DNA from: Daphnia pulex
Lineage: Eukaryota > Arthropoda > Branchiopoda > Diplostraca > Daphniidae
Assembly: GCF_021134715.1 (NCBI RefSeq)
Contig: NC_060027.1
Coordinates: 5,704,001 to 5,768,000 of the forward strand
Direction: 5' to 3'
DNA: 64,000 nucleotides
A program made the translations under genes and the position numbers. Below are positions 46,021-56,841 of this stretch, piece by piece. The notes below the pieces were generated by a model. The model searched no databases. It had not been told where the DNA came from and worked only from the letters and a program-made list of their open reading frames with translations. The stretch's first letter is position 1; the number at the start of each line of letters is the position of its first letter.

Positions 46021-47566
46021 CGTAATGCAGAACTAATATTTGAACAATGAAGTGATGTTGAGCCGATGATTGATAGCTGACGCAACACGTAGGTTAATGT
46101 TTTGCATGGGTCAGCCTCACAAATACACCATCGCCAAATCAAATACACATTGGCATACCAATATTCCAACATCAATGACTTTTTCAACTTATCTCAGTAG
46201 TTAAGTGACTAGGTTCGGCAACAGCATTTCAGAATTTTAGAATAAATATTCCCGAATTTCCAGCATAAGAACAAAGAAAAAAGGCTTTGAAACTTGATCC
46301 AAAGTTATAGTAAAATAGAGAATTTAGTTTTCTATTGACTCTATAGGAGAAAACATGGAAATGCCTACCGAAATTTACTACAGTAATTTGTCGGCAAACC
46401 AATATGCTAGCAATAATGAATTTTTGACTGATTTCAATAGTAACAGACAGACTGAATCAGCATTGAACCAATATTAGAAATTTATTCGTTTTCACCCCGC
46501 TTCATGCACTGCATTGCAAGTCTTTTTTCGGCAAATTGTGATTCTACCAACATCTATTTGGTATTTGGAAATCTATGTTAAAACGCCAAGCCCAATACAG
46601 CCTATTGATAAAATTGGCAAATCGTACAGAAATTCACTAAGTTCTCAATCGGCAAACCAGAAACCCAACATCAATAACTGTTGCACTACTTTCAGTAATC
46701 AATCAACGAAACTGGAAAAGCCCAACACCAAGCATAGAAAGTCATCCGCATAATAGGTCTTATGCTGACAAAGTAAGATTCTACCGACATTTAGTTACTG
46801 TCTCAACATTTGCTGCATTACAACAAAAACTGATTTTCACTACTTTTACCAATTTTTTTCATAAATATATTTTTTGAAAAATAATTAGTTTACATAAATA
46901 AAAACCATCTTTCCAATAACAAGTTTAAAGATGACTAGGCTACTTAATTTAAGTTTTGATACTCATTATTGTAAAACTTAAACTACAGCCAATAAATAGT
47001 TTCTACTACTTATGAAGCATTTAAGTAGTTTTAACCTTTTTAAAAAGTAAAAGTTCATGTTTAAGTTCTAACATGGTCTCGTACTATAGAATCCCTATCA
47101 GGAAATTTCAGTAGTCAACTCGAAACCAAAACAGATTAAGACCTGTCTTGGTAATTCAACCTCCAAACCGATACTCTACCAACATTGATATTCTCTACTT
47201 ATTGCAATACTGAAAAGTCGACAACGAAATCAGATGAGGTCCTAGAAATACATTTTCTTAGGGATAATAGGCAATCATCCAACAATGGTTCTAATAAATG
47301 AATTCAATTATGAAACGACTGAGATTTGCGCAGCAGGTTTGCAAATCAAATAGCAAGTACAAGATTTCTTTTAGAAAGCAGAATTGTAACAATACATTGT
47401 TTTTGTATTTGAAGCTGGTGATGGAGAAGCTGCGATAATAGAAAAATACATTTAAGCGCCTCAGATAAATGTTGAACCATCACGTACTAGGTAGTAACTG
47501 TAGAAAAACTCTCTTTCAATTACAAAGTCAGCACTATGGTAATAAACAAATTATTGTACCTGATGA
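46021..47566. other. AT-rich noncoding stretch
   Basis: No gene is supported. Short words such as GGCAAACC, CCAATATT and CCAACATCAAT recur, as they also do at 51.8-52.6 kb. Confidence 0.45.
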
Positions 47567-47770
47567 TCATGCTTGATGAAGAAATGGTAAGACGCAGTAA
47601 CCTCTACTAATAGATATAACCCAACATTTACCAACAAGTTTCAATTCACTTATTGCCAGATTATTTTGTTTAACTTTCAAGCCATCAGACCGGAATATAT
47701 CGAGATTTTTTGATTTCATTGGCTCTTTGTACAGATTTCTTGGATTTCTGAAACATCGGAATGACACATG

Positions 47771-48563
47771 CCCAGATAGCACACTGCAGTCCCATAGACG
47801 CCCAAAACACGTCACTTTGAGACGTCTGGGATGTACTTGGCACATAGCAGATTCCCAAGTTTACATTCCTAGGACGTCTTTTACGTATGGCCAATGTCCG
47901 CTTCGCCGAGATCTCATAGCGGTCCTTATCCTGTCCCATTGGATGGACTTTAGACGTACTTGGGACGGAAAAAGGATCTCAAGAAGTCATTAATAATAAA
48001 TCTTTTTCTGGACTCTGAATTTCGTTCCTTTTTTCTTTACTCTTCTTTTTCTTATGAGTGTTTGCTGTGACGACATTTTTTCACGAACGATGATCCGGAT
48101 ATCCGGACAAAGTTTATTTGTCAGAGTATGCAAAGGGTTACCAGGCACACATCATAATTCGACTGCATATAACCATCATAGTTGAAGAAATATGGAACCT
48201 GACCCGGGGATCGAACCCGGATCTCCGTGGTGAGAAGCCAGTACTCTACAGATGGGCCACGAAATCATATCTGAGGTTAGAAGATAAAGCTAATAATGGA
48301 ATTTTAGAATCAAACTTTGCCGCGAAAAGACAAAGACAGTTTCTCCGAAATTTTCTAAGTGTCGAGAAGGAGCCAAAAAATAAAAACGGGACGCATCAGA
48401 GACTTCTACGAGAGGGAGTAAAAAATGACGTATCCGACAAGATGAAAAATGAGTAACGTATTTAAATGAGGGCTCGCAATGGGACATCTTAGAGATTCCC
48501 CTGTGCCCACCGCACCAGCCGCACGGCTTTGGTCCCGCCTTGGGACAAGAATTCCTATCTGGG
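47771..48563 (-). mobile_element. 793-bp nonautonomous DNA element, copy 2 (CCCAGATAG ends)
   Basis: Opposite orientation to copy 1 (40842-41636) and very similar in sequence. TG flanks both ends (47769-47770 and 48564-48565). Removing the element and one TG joins the two halves of the transposase-like frame in phase (…GLFNT with HVSF…), which proves the borders and the insertion. Confidence 0.85.
48190..48262 (-). ncRNA. tRNA-like module inside copy 2
   Basis: Inverse of the module in copy 1. The T-arm reads CCGGGTTCGATCCCCGG and the acceptor ends pair slightly better than in copy 1. Confidence 0.4.
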
Positions 48564-50418
48564 TGAGTATTGAACAAACCAACAATTTTCACAGCCGTCC
48601 AATTTTGACAAAGATGGTACGAGTCCTTTATGGTGTTGGCTTTCAAATGTTTCCTCAGTGTTCTCACACTGGCCGCAGGATTTTCAGGGTTGAAGATCGA
48701 GTTTAAGATGTGATGTGATGCAAACATTGTCTTGCTACATGTGAATACGTTTTGCACATCGTTGGAGAGCACAGAATTCTGATTGCTAAGTGTAGATACA
48801 GGAAATGGTTGTACTGTTCATCTGAAAGAATCCCTTTAAAAATTACTGGTCTAATATAGAGAAGAAGTGCTCGCAATTCAACCGCTTTTAAGGTATTGGC
48901 GTATTTAAACGATACTATCACACGATGGAATTCTTGTGGGTAGGATAAACGAATCCGATGAAGCCTTTTCTCCAATTGTGTTTTTTCCCACAGTCCTAGT
49001 TTATCCTTGATGTGCTTCTTACTCCAGTGACCTGTCCAAGTTGTGAGAAGCCGCTTAAAAACTCCAAGAAGAACCAGATGCATATAGTCCAGAGGAAAAC
49101 AAGATATCATGTCACATTTTCAAATCTAGTAATGGGCTTAACCTTTATGATGTTGTCGGTGTAACTTGGCTCGGAAAGAGGCGTCAGCTCTAAATAAATA
49201 ATCAGTCAATTCGGGATATGTAGTGCAACGATACACCAAGTCGTAAACGCCTTATTTCTGATTGCATCACTCACAGCCAAAATATCCAGTATGACCAGTG
49301 ATAACTTTAAGAAATGTATGCTCTAACAGGAGCATTACACACGAAGGAAGATACCTCAATGGAATAACAAATATCTTCGAATTGAAGGCCTTCACTTTGT
49401 AAAGCTATCAGTTCTTCTAGAAATGGTTTCAGATAATCTTTGAGGTTTGGTGGCTTTCCCTTACCAATAAAAAGGCTGACAACAAATGGCCGGGCATCAA
49501 GTGAATTTGTTACTCTAACTAGAATGGGCCATAAGTCTAAGGAGTTCCATCAATGTTGATTTGTATTTTTATATGACTCTTGATTCCTTGTTTATCATTC
49601 CTTTTTTTAATTTGGCCAGAAGACCTTTTTTTTTTAATGAGAAGTGATGGAAATTATTATTCGTATAGGAGTATTATTGGTTTTAAGAATAGTTATTGGA
49701 GAGGTTGGTATGTCGTGCCCTAACTTTTTTATAAGTTTTGCTACTTCTCCTAGGCCACTAAGAAAAAGTTTCTTTCTTCCATATAGCAGTGCAGGTTCTT
49801 TCACAATATCATCCTTGTTGACTAGCAATCCCAGGGAATTATTAGAAGTATCGTTGTTAGTCACCAAAGAAATCCCTATCACAGCATAAACTATTGGAAG
49901 AGATGCAATCGGGGGAACAGCGTTAGAAGTATTAACAATTACTTCCGCATCTCTGTAAAGAAATGAAATGGTAATATTTTACATAATTGTGTTACACCAT
50001 GATGTCCCTTACATGCCTTCTGGAATCACAGGTGGTTCAGGAATATCTGGAATGGCTGGAAATATTGGAGTGGGTGGAAAGGTCGGTCAATAACTCCATT
50101 CTATTAACTCTAACAGTTCACGACTAACAGCCCTTCTTATTGAAAATCTTGAACGTCGTTTCATTTTTTTTAAACAAAAAGAAACTCAGTTATTTCACAA
50201 TCAGTTGCAGCAAGCAGTTTTTGAAAATCCTTCTGCTTGTTTTCGACTTTCAGAAAAGTGGCACTGAAAACAATTGAGAACCAACGTCATATCAAGACTA
50301 GTCCACTATATATCAAACCACCCGTGATTGGTTCAGGATTGGATCTAGCGCAGAAATCATTGTGAATATGTACTGAGGTTTGCAGACGATATTTGAAACT
50401 GTGCAACAACTGTCGAAC

Positions 50419-51702
50419 ATGGCATTTCAGTGGAAAAGTCAAATAAGAGGTGTAGTGTTCAAATACGACGACAAACTTGGCGATACGTTCTGCGATACTT
50501 ATGCGGTTGTCTTGTGGAGAAATCCTGAACCAACTCCTTACACCTGTATCGATTTTGATCACATTCTCAATCTTAATATGTTGACCAATCCAGACATTTA
50601 CAGTCTCATTTCTGTCTCTGTTTACGAGCAAAAAGGATACGAAGACACTGAAATAATTCGTACATTCTACGGAAGAGTTTTGTTAACAGGGAGTAAGTGG
50701 CTTCATCGTTTACCATCGTTATGTGTATTGATTTGTTCATACATGTTTAAAGGTGACAAGGACTTATTGAGATCCCTCACCCTGCTAGCACAAGATATCC
50801 ATAGGATATCCTATGTTAGTCCCTTCATCCAAGGGACGTCTCGCCCTTTTGGGAACAACTAGGGATATCCATAGGATAATTTTTTTTGGTCGTCAAATAG
50901 ACGTCCAATTTTTACGTCCGAAGGATGGAAAAGTTGGACGCATTTAGGACAATAAATATTGAATGTCCTGTTGACATCCATCTACCTTCCCAGTTCCCAC
51001 CGTATATAATCCATACATGATAAAGTCTATAAATATCATATTGGAGATGAGCGGTGTAATAAAACATTATTTTAACTTAATTATCTGTAAATCTACGATA
51101 TGATTTCTTTGTAATTATAAAAAATACATTAATTTTTGTAAATATTAAATTGAAATAAAATCTTCGCTTTATTCCATATTTAATATTCTCTCCTCCTTAA
51201 AATATTGTTGCAATAATTCAATCTAAAACTTTATTACTAAGTGCAAATATAAGAACTAGGTTATTATTCTATTCGTTGTACAATTAATATAAGGAAATAT
51301 GCCACATCAGATGAAGACGTGGCAAAGAAATAAAAATGCAGCAGCATCGGTGAAAGAAGTAGTTGGATGGGTGACCCGACTCACCCGCGCCAATTTCTTT
51401 TCTTCAATCCCCAAAATTTTCTTTCCCTACTATGTCCTTTGTTGACGTCCATTGACTGTCCACGGTGGGACATCCTTGGGCGCGACATTTGGATGTCCCG
51501 CGTACGGACTCAGGACGGACCGATGGGATATCCCATCGTCCGGAAAGGACACACACAGTCCGTCCTGGCGACGTAAAATTGCTAGCAGGGCACTGAAGAA
51601 AAATGGTGCCGTCTGAGAGAATTGGGCGTTTCAAACAAAGAATTGCCGATTCAAGAAGAATGTCTGGAGTTTTTTTGCAAAATCTACCAAAATACCGGTT
51701 AA
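50419..51702 (+). pseudogene. Two-exon 136-codon gene disrupted by an 811-bp element
   Basis: Exon 1 is 50419-50692 (MAFQWKSQIRGVVFKYDD, TYAVVLWRNPEPTPYTC, FYGRVLLTG), ending at GTAAGT. A 60-bp intron ends TTTAAAG at 50752. Exon 2 starts at 50753 (DKDLLRSLT), is cut by the element at 50780-51590 and resumes after one CA at 51593 (EEKWCRLRELG, QEECLEFFCKIYQNTG) to TAA 51700-51702. The parts sum to 411 nt, an exact multiple of three. I do not recognise the protein. It is divergent from the neighbouring transposase-like gene and could be its accessory frame. Confidence 0.6.
50780..51590 (+). mobile_element. 811-bp nonautonomous DNA element (CCCTGCTAGCA ends)
   Basis: Terminal inverted repeat of 11 bp, CCCTGCTAGCA...TGCTAGCAGGG, with a CA duplication outside. 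The interior has palindromic GATATCCATAGGATATCC and several GGACGTC words, which it shares loosely with the CCCAGATAG elements. That suggests one family with CCC...GGG ends and 2-bp target duplications. Confidence 0.8.
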
Positions 51703-52668
51703 CCGATAACAAATACACAAGTCTTATAAAACGGAAAATTAAGATTTTACTAACATTCATTTTCTATTCGGAAATGTGTATTTAAACTACAAGGCCAATA
51801 CTAAACATTGGGCCAAACTATTGCAATAATACAAAAAGTTACGAGTCATCAGAATCATAGTTTATCGTTGCGTTGGTAAACTAATATTCTTGCAAAACAA
51901 CCCTTTCAGACAGGAAAAACCAATAAACACCAATATCAACATATGATCGTTAGCTTTCCGATGTAGGACTCACATTTCCACAGTTAGATTTCAGAGTTTT
52001 GCATAATATTGTACCTAGGTTGTCATTATTGCAGGTTTTCATTGGAAATTTCAGCATTCGCAGGATGTTGGTTTACCGATGTAAACCTGATATTTCACTG
52101 GTTACTTTTAAAGCTGTGCCCTAATATGTTAAACTCATGTTGGCATTCAACCACTGAATTATTTTCAGTTGTGTAATGTTGGCAGACCATTGGCTTCGAC
52201 TGGTATTTTTGTATTGGATTGACAAGCTTGACCAAATGACTTACCAATCTCTCCATTTTAGTTGTGTTTTAGGCTGAGAGAATCAGTGCCGATAGAATGT
52301 TGGTTAACCTATAAGAGACTTGTAATTTTTGCTGAATTTCTAAACTTGTTCCTATTCTTAACCTTTCTTTGAACTCTTTCATTAGAAATGATATGATGGT
52401 TGCGCATTAGTCATACGCGACGTATAAAACATTGAAAACTCAAAGTTGCATTGACATTGGTTGGTATAGGGGTATTTACATTGTTAAAACTGATTTTCTA
52501 AACTTGGTCCAAATTTAATATTGACTTGGCTTTTCGAAAACGAAATCCCATTATTTTTCCAGCCATGGCCCAATCTCAATTTATTTATATGGATTAACCA
52601 ATGTGAACCGACCCAAAATTAACATATAGGCTTCACATTGGGCAATATTAGTTGTTGCCTGGGATAAG
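51703..52668. other. AT-rich noncoding stretch
   Basis: No gene is supported. GGTTTACCGATGTAAACC and CATTGGTTGG-like words recur. Confidence 0.45.
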
Positions 52669-53035
52669 ACCCCAAGGCTTCAGTTAAAGGAACTAGAAGA
52701 AGAAAAGAAAGGATTAGATTAACAATTTGAACAAGAATCATCACCCTTCCTTCAACATTCCAAAACCTCCACTCAATGACACAACGAGGGAGACATGAAG
52801 AGAGACTTACTCGAAAAAGGCCTCAGAACTTCAGTTAACAGCAACTAAAAGACAGAAAGAAACGATTAGATTAACAATTCAAATACAAATTATCCACGTC
52901 CCCTCAACAATCCAATACCCGTAGTCAATATCACAGCGGGGAAGACAAGGAGAAAAGACAAACCTCGATGGGGCCTCAATTGTTCAGTTAACAGGAACTG
53001 TAAGACGTAAAGAAAAGTTTAGATTACTCATTCAC
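52669..53035 (+). repeat. ~153-bp tandem repeat, about 2.4 units
   Basis: Units starting near 52669, 52820 and 52975 share CTTCAGTTAACAG, GATTAGATTAACAATT and the CCTTCAACAATCCA-like block, with ~20% divergence between units. Noncoding. Confidence 0.7.
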
Positions 53036-53509
53036 TACCTAATCAACTAAAATAACCATTTAAAAAAAGCGCCTTATTCACTCTCGAGATTCGTTTGTAC
53101 GCGCGTACGTTTGTTGGTCTATCCTGTGAATATCAGAAAAACTTATGCAAAAAAGTAAACGTTGAAACGACAATACCAAGCGTGAAACTGTTCAAGAAAT
53201 CCTGTTATGAAAATACGATGATTTTATGTTACACGTTTCCTAATGATATGAAGATGTGACATATATCTTTATAGTTCCACAACTTAGATTATCAAATGAT
53301 TTTCAACTGATTTTAATTTCAATATGTTTAACACTTTAACTTTGATACCTAAAAGCAAACAAAAATGAAATTTTGTGTTTACTTTCAGTTTTCGCAAATC
53401 AAAACGATTGTTTTCTATCTTGACTTTAAACAAAAAAATAGCAATACATTTAATCATTTCAAATTTAATTTTACCTCAAATGCCATCATTCCATTTTTCT
53501 TCTAATCCT

Positions 53510-53511
<2 letters not shown>

Positions 53512-53542
<31 letters not shown>
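53512..53542 (+). repeat. 31-nt T run
   Basis: Uninterrupted T from 53512 to 53542, directly upstream of the first possible coding exon of the next gene. It could be the trace of a reverse-strand poly(A) insertion or simple slippage; its length is unreliable. Confidence 0.85.
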
Positions 53543-53544
<2 letters not shown>

Positions 53545-53561
53545 CAAAATTTTAAATTAAG

Positions 53562-56350
53562 ATGAATTTAAATTTGAGGTTGCTGATGCACTGGCTTAGG
53601 GTGATCTCCTGTTCAGGAGTTACGGCAGCACGTAAGTTACGCAATATTTCAGTCGATGATGTTGTTCCAGGTTTCGTTGGATGACTATCCGTCGCTTCTT
53701 GGTCGTTTTTTCTTATCTATTAAGATTTGAACAATGTAAGAGTTTTTGATTACAGTAGCGAATGCTCAATGCCCTCGTACTCTTCCCGAGAAGAACTTTC
53801 CCGTTGTGAAACGCGATTGCAATACTTTCTGTTTTAATATTTGTGCAACTGGTGTATTTATCGATTGCTATTATTCGTTGGCAATACAATGAACCTTCCC
53901 AACTCTGTTGCAAGAGCCCCAAATTACTTCGTATATATGCATATTTTGGGTGTTATTTGTTAAAAATATAATAATAATTTATTTATGTTTTCAGATTCTT
54001 ACGGGAATAGTGCAAGTTCAACAACTAATTGTCAGACTGCTGCCCACTTTCCAAACACATATAAGTGTTGTATTTTGTAAGGAAAAATTCTTAAGAGTAA
54101 AATTTTTGTGTTAAATTTAGGGTCTCACCCTGGTATAGGTTATGGCTGGTATAGTACTAACAAGTCTTCTGCATACCCAACTACTGCCTCTACTTCCCAC
54201 TTCTCACTGACTGGTAATAGTTATTTATTTATTGTTTTCTTTTCTTTAAACTAAATATTGTTGTTTTCAGATTTAAACTATATTGGAACCAGTGCACAAA
54301 GGGGTGTGCGACATACGGGCCCCACCATACGGGCCCCGACATACGGGCCCTCTTTTTTTTTCATGCGACACACGGGCCTAAAAAAAGACGACACACGGGC
54401 CTATTTTTTAATTGGAAATAAAAAGATGAGTTGAATACCTACTATGCGTAATCGAATTATTTACATTACATAAAGGGAGAAAAAAATCGATGAAAAAAGA
54501 ACACAGTAATTTATTGTTTTCTTTTCTTTAAACTAAATATTGTTGTTTTCAGATTTAAACTATATTGGAACCAGTGCACAAAGTACTGCTGCCCAATACC
54601 CATCAACTATACTGCCTCTACTTCTCACTTCCCACCGACTGGTAATAGTTATTGATTTATTGGCTTCCTTTTTTAAAACTAAATGTTGTTGTTTTCAGAT
54701 TTGAACTTTGGACCAAGTGCATCAATTACTAGTTGTGCAGATTCTCAAACACATCGTAATTTGTGTTTTTTGTTTTTAATTTCTTCTCTTGAGTAACATC
54801 TTAATTTTCTTGACAGATTCTCACACTACCAATATTGTTTGTCCTGGTGTAAGGGAAGGGAATCAAGGGAGTCCAAAAACATACTTCAATCTTGACACCC
54901 CCAAATCTCACAATAACAGTAGTAAGTATACAGTTATATTTCCTTTCAAAAAGTACTCATCTCTAATCTTTACTGATTGTTCTTAATAGGTTTCATTTCC
55001 AGTAAGGAGTTTGAAATTGTTATTAAAGGACTGACCAAATTGACTGTTTTATCCGAAGAAATGTTGCAGCAGCTAAAAAATGTCAACACTCGCCTATCAA
55101 AGCTAGAATAGAGTGAAATTAACACTGAAAGTGTAGATGACATCACACTGCCTGATTTTACAGTGCAAGACATGGCAGCATTCGACTTTCTTGAAGCCAA
55201 GCTGAAGGATTTATCTTTCAAAATAGCGTTTGTAAGTTAAAATAACAAACATAATAATTCAAAAGTGCCTAAAATTTATATTTTAATAGGGGAAAGAAAT
55301 AAAAAACTCGGAGGAAAGGATTTGAAAGACGCCGTGATCACGGCCTGGCATTTTGTAATTTCCATTTATCTAAGAGCCAAATTTAATTGGCTAGGGAATC
55401 CACGTGCTGGGAAAGAAACAAAAAGGGGACTGGAGAGTACGAATATGAAAAAGGCTGTATTCGGTAGACTCTTTTACCGTACTTTATCCATTACCTGTAT
55501 TATAACGTTTATTTTGTTTCATAATTACAGGCGTCATCGAACAACTGAGTTCTTATACCAACAATTATGACGTCATCAAACTTACGAAGAACGCCATCCG
55601 CCATGCCCCACAGACAACGAAAGGAAGGGCAAACTAAAGTAATGAGTTAATGTTTCCTTTATTTGTAACTCTAGAATTGTAACTTTATAATTAACTTGCT
55701 TTAAAACATGAACAGGTAAAATAAAAATACTTTTGCCACAATTTAGTTTTTGAGGCTGATATGTATTGCTTTCTTTCCAGGTTCCAGGAAAATGGTGTTC
55801 TGCTCCCAGTTAATAGTGTCTTAATTATTTAAGTTTGTGAGGTATTGTTCTTTAATTTGTCTTTTTACTTCTAATTTCTAAAGGTGTCAGACAAACCATT
55901 TCAGCTTTACCACAATTTATGAGAATAACTTGAAATACCAAGAAAGTAAGTGATTCATTCATTCATTCATTTATAACTATAAAGATTAATTGTGAAACTT
56001 ACAGCCTCAGATGATGAAGCATCTGGTGAAGAAGATTTGGAACCCGTAGTTGAATCCTCTGAAGCCGAGTCTGATGATTCTTATGGAGTCCCTGCATCTG
56101 GTTCTGGTAGCGATAAGAGTGTTGATACTGGAGATTCTGAAAGTAAGTTATCATAAATAAAACATTAGTTAGTAACAATGAAAATTTTTACAAAAAAAAC
56201 AGTTGAACGAGAACACAAACGAGTCATCGAACTAAGAAAGCCAAAAAGACCAAGTTGGCTTTGGAGGCGAGGAACAACAACACCTGGGACGAAGATAGCG
56301 ACCTTTCGAATGCTTTCTCCGATTGTAGCATCGACGAGGATGGCGATTAG
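53562..56350 (+). pseudogene. Second DUF4806-like gene, damaged
   Basis: Likely exons: ATG 53562 (MNLNLRLLMHWLRVISC); ~54000 (DSYGNSASSTTNCQT); ~54120-54212; 54277 onward (DLNYIGTSAQ), present twice; ~54700; ~54818-54920 (DSHTTNIVCPGVREGNQ); 54990-55230 (EFEIVIKGLTKLTVLSEEML, ITLPDFTVQDMAAFDFLEAK); 55290-55463 (LGGKDLKDAVITAWHFVI, NWLGNPRAG); 55531-55637 (GVIEQLSSY). Later acidic exons (56008-56142 and ~56200-56350, ending CSIDEDGD) may be the tail. LP-F-T/D and LGGKDL match the same family as the gene at 44.4-46 kb. TAG 55109-55111 stops the main frame. One exon-sized unit is duplicated, and a frame slip lies near 54610. Confidence 0.45.
54227..54583 (+). repeat. Exact 75-bp duplication flanking a 207-bp insert
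   Basis: 54227-54301 and 54509-54583 are identical over 75 bp, including an intron end and exon start (TTGTTTTCAG acceptor). Between them, 54302-54508 holds five copies of a CGACAYACGGGCC-type word and a poly-T stretch. Identity of the copies indicates a recent event. Confidence 0.9.
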
Positions 56351-56841
56351 AATGTCAATGGAGCAAAATTTGAATGCCAAAAGAAAATTATAAAAAGTCG
56401 AAAAAATAATTTCAGAAATGTCAAAAATTTGCTGTGTCTCTTTCTATTTCTTTCTCTCTTTTTCTATTGATCTGGAAATAATAAATGTAATTTAACCACG
56501 ACCAGAGATTGAATGTTTTGAAACATTTTTTAGGTTCTGGATGAAAAGCGGGAGAATAAAAAAAAATCTTAGGTACGGGACACTTGGCCAGAGTTTTTAG
56601 CACTTAACTATGATTGTAACCGGAATTGTGCAGCTAAATCAAAACAATTACAAGTAATAAAAAGACGAAAAAAGAAATTTGAAATAATAAACTATCAACT
56701 GTGTCGTCTTGGAGAATAAAGAATTACAAAACCACGCGAATATTTAACCAAAAATTGTTTTAGGCGATGCATGCCGCTGGTGTGATGGCGTCTTGATGTA
56801 GGCCTATTTCGTGCTGGAACATCATCATGTTACAGACATGA
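56351..56841. other. Intergenic stretch
   Basis: No gene is supported. It separates two convergent genes. Confidence 0.5.

Larger units (their letters stand above)
47567..50164 (-). pseudogene. Transposase-like gene interrupted by a DNA element
   Basis: The start is MKRRSRFSIRRAVSRELLEL (ATG at 50162-50164), followed by pieces at ~50080-50010 (TFPPTPIFPAIPDIPEPP), ~49950-49634 (DAEVIVNTSNAVPPIASLP...) and ~49560-49140 (PFVVSLFIGKGKPPNLKDYL, SFVCNAPVRAYI, VITGHTGYFG). The stretch 49110-48703 reads FPLDYMHLVLLGVFKRLL, LRALLLYIRPVIFKGIL and HFLYLHLAIRIL. The C-terminal part is 48702-48566 and then 47770-47567 (YKEPMKSKNLDIF, KCW, VLPFLHQA). The DYMHLV.LGV and GHTGYFGC words mark a transposase-like family common in invertebrate genomes. 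Copy 2 of the CCCAGATAG element sits inside, and several frame changes are present. Confidence 0.6.
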
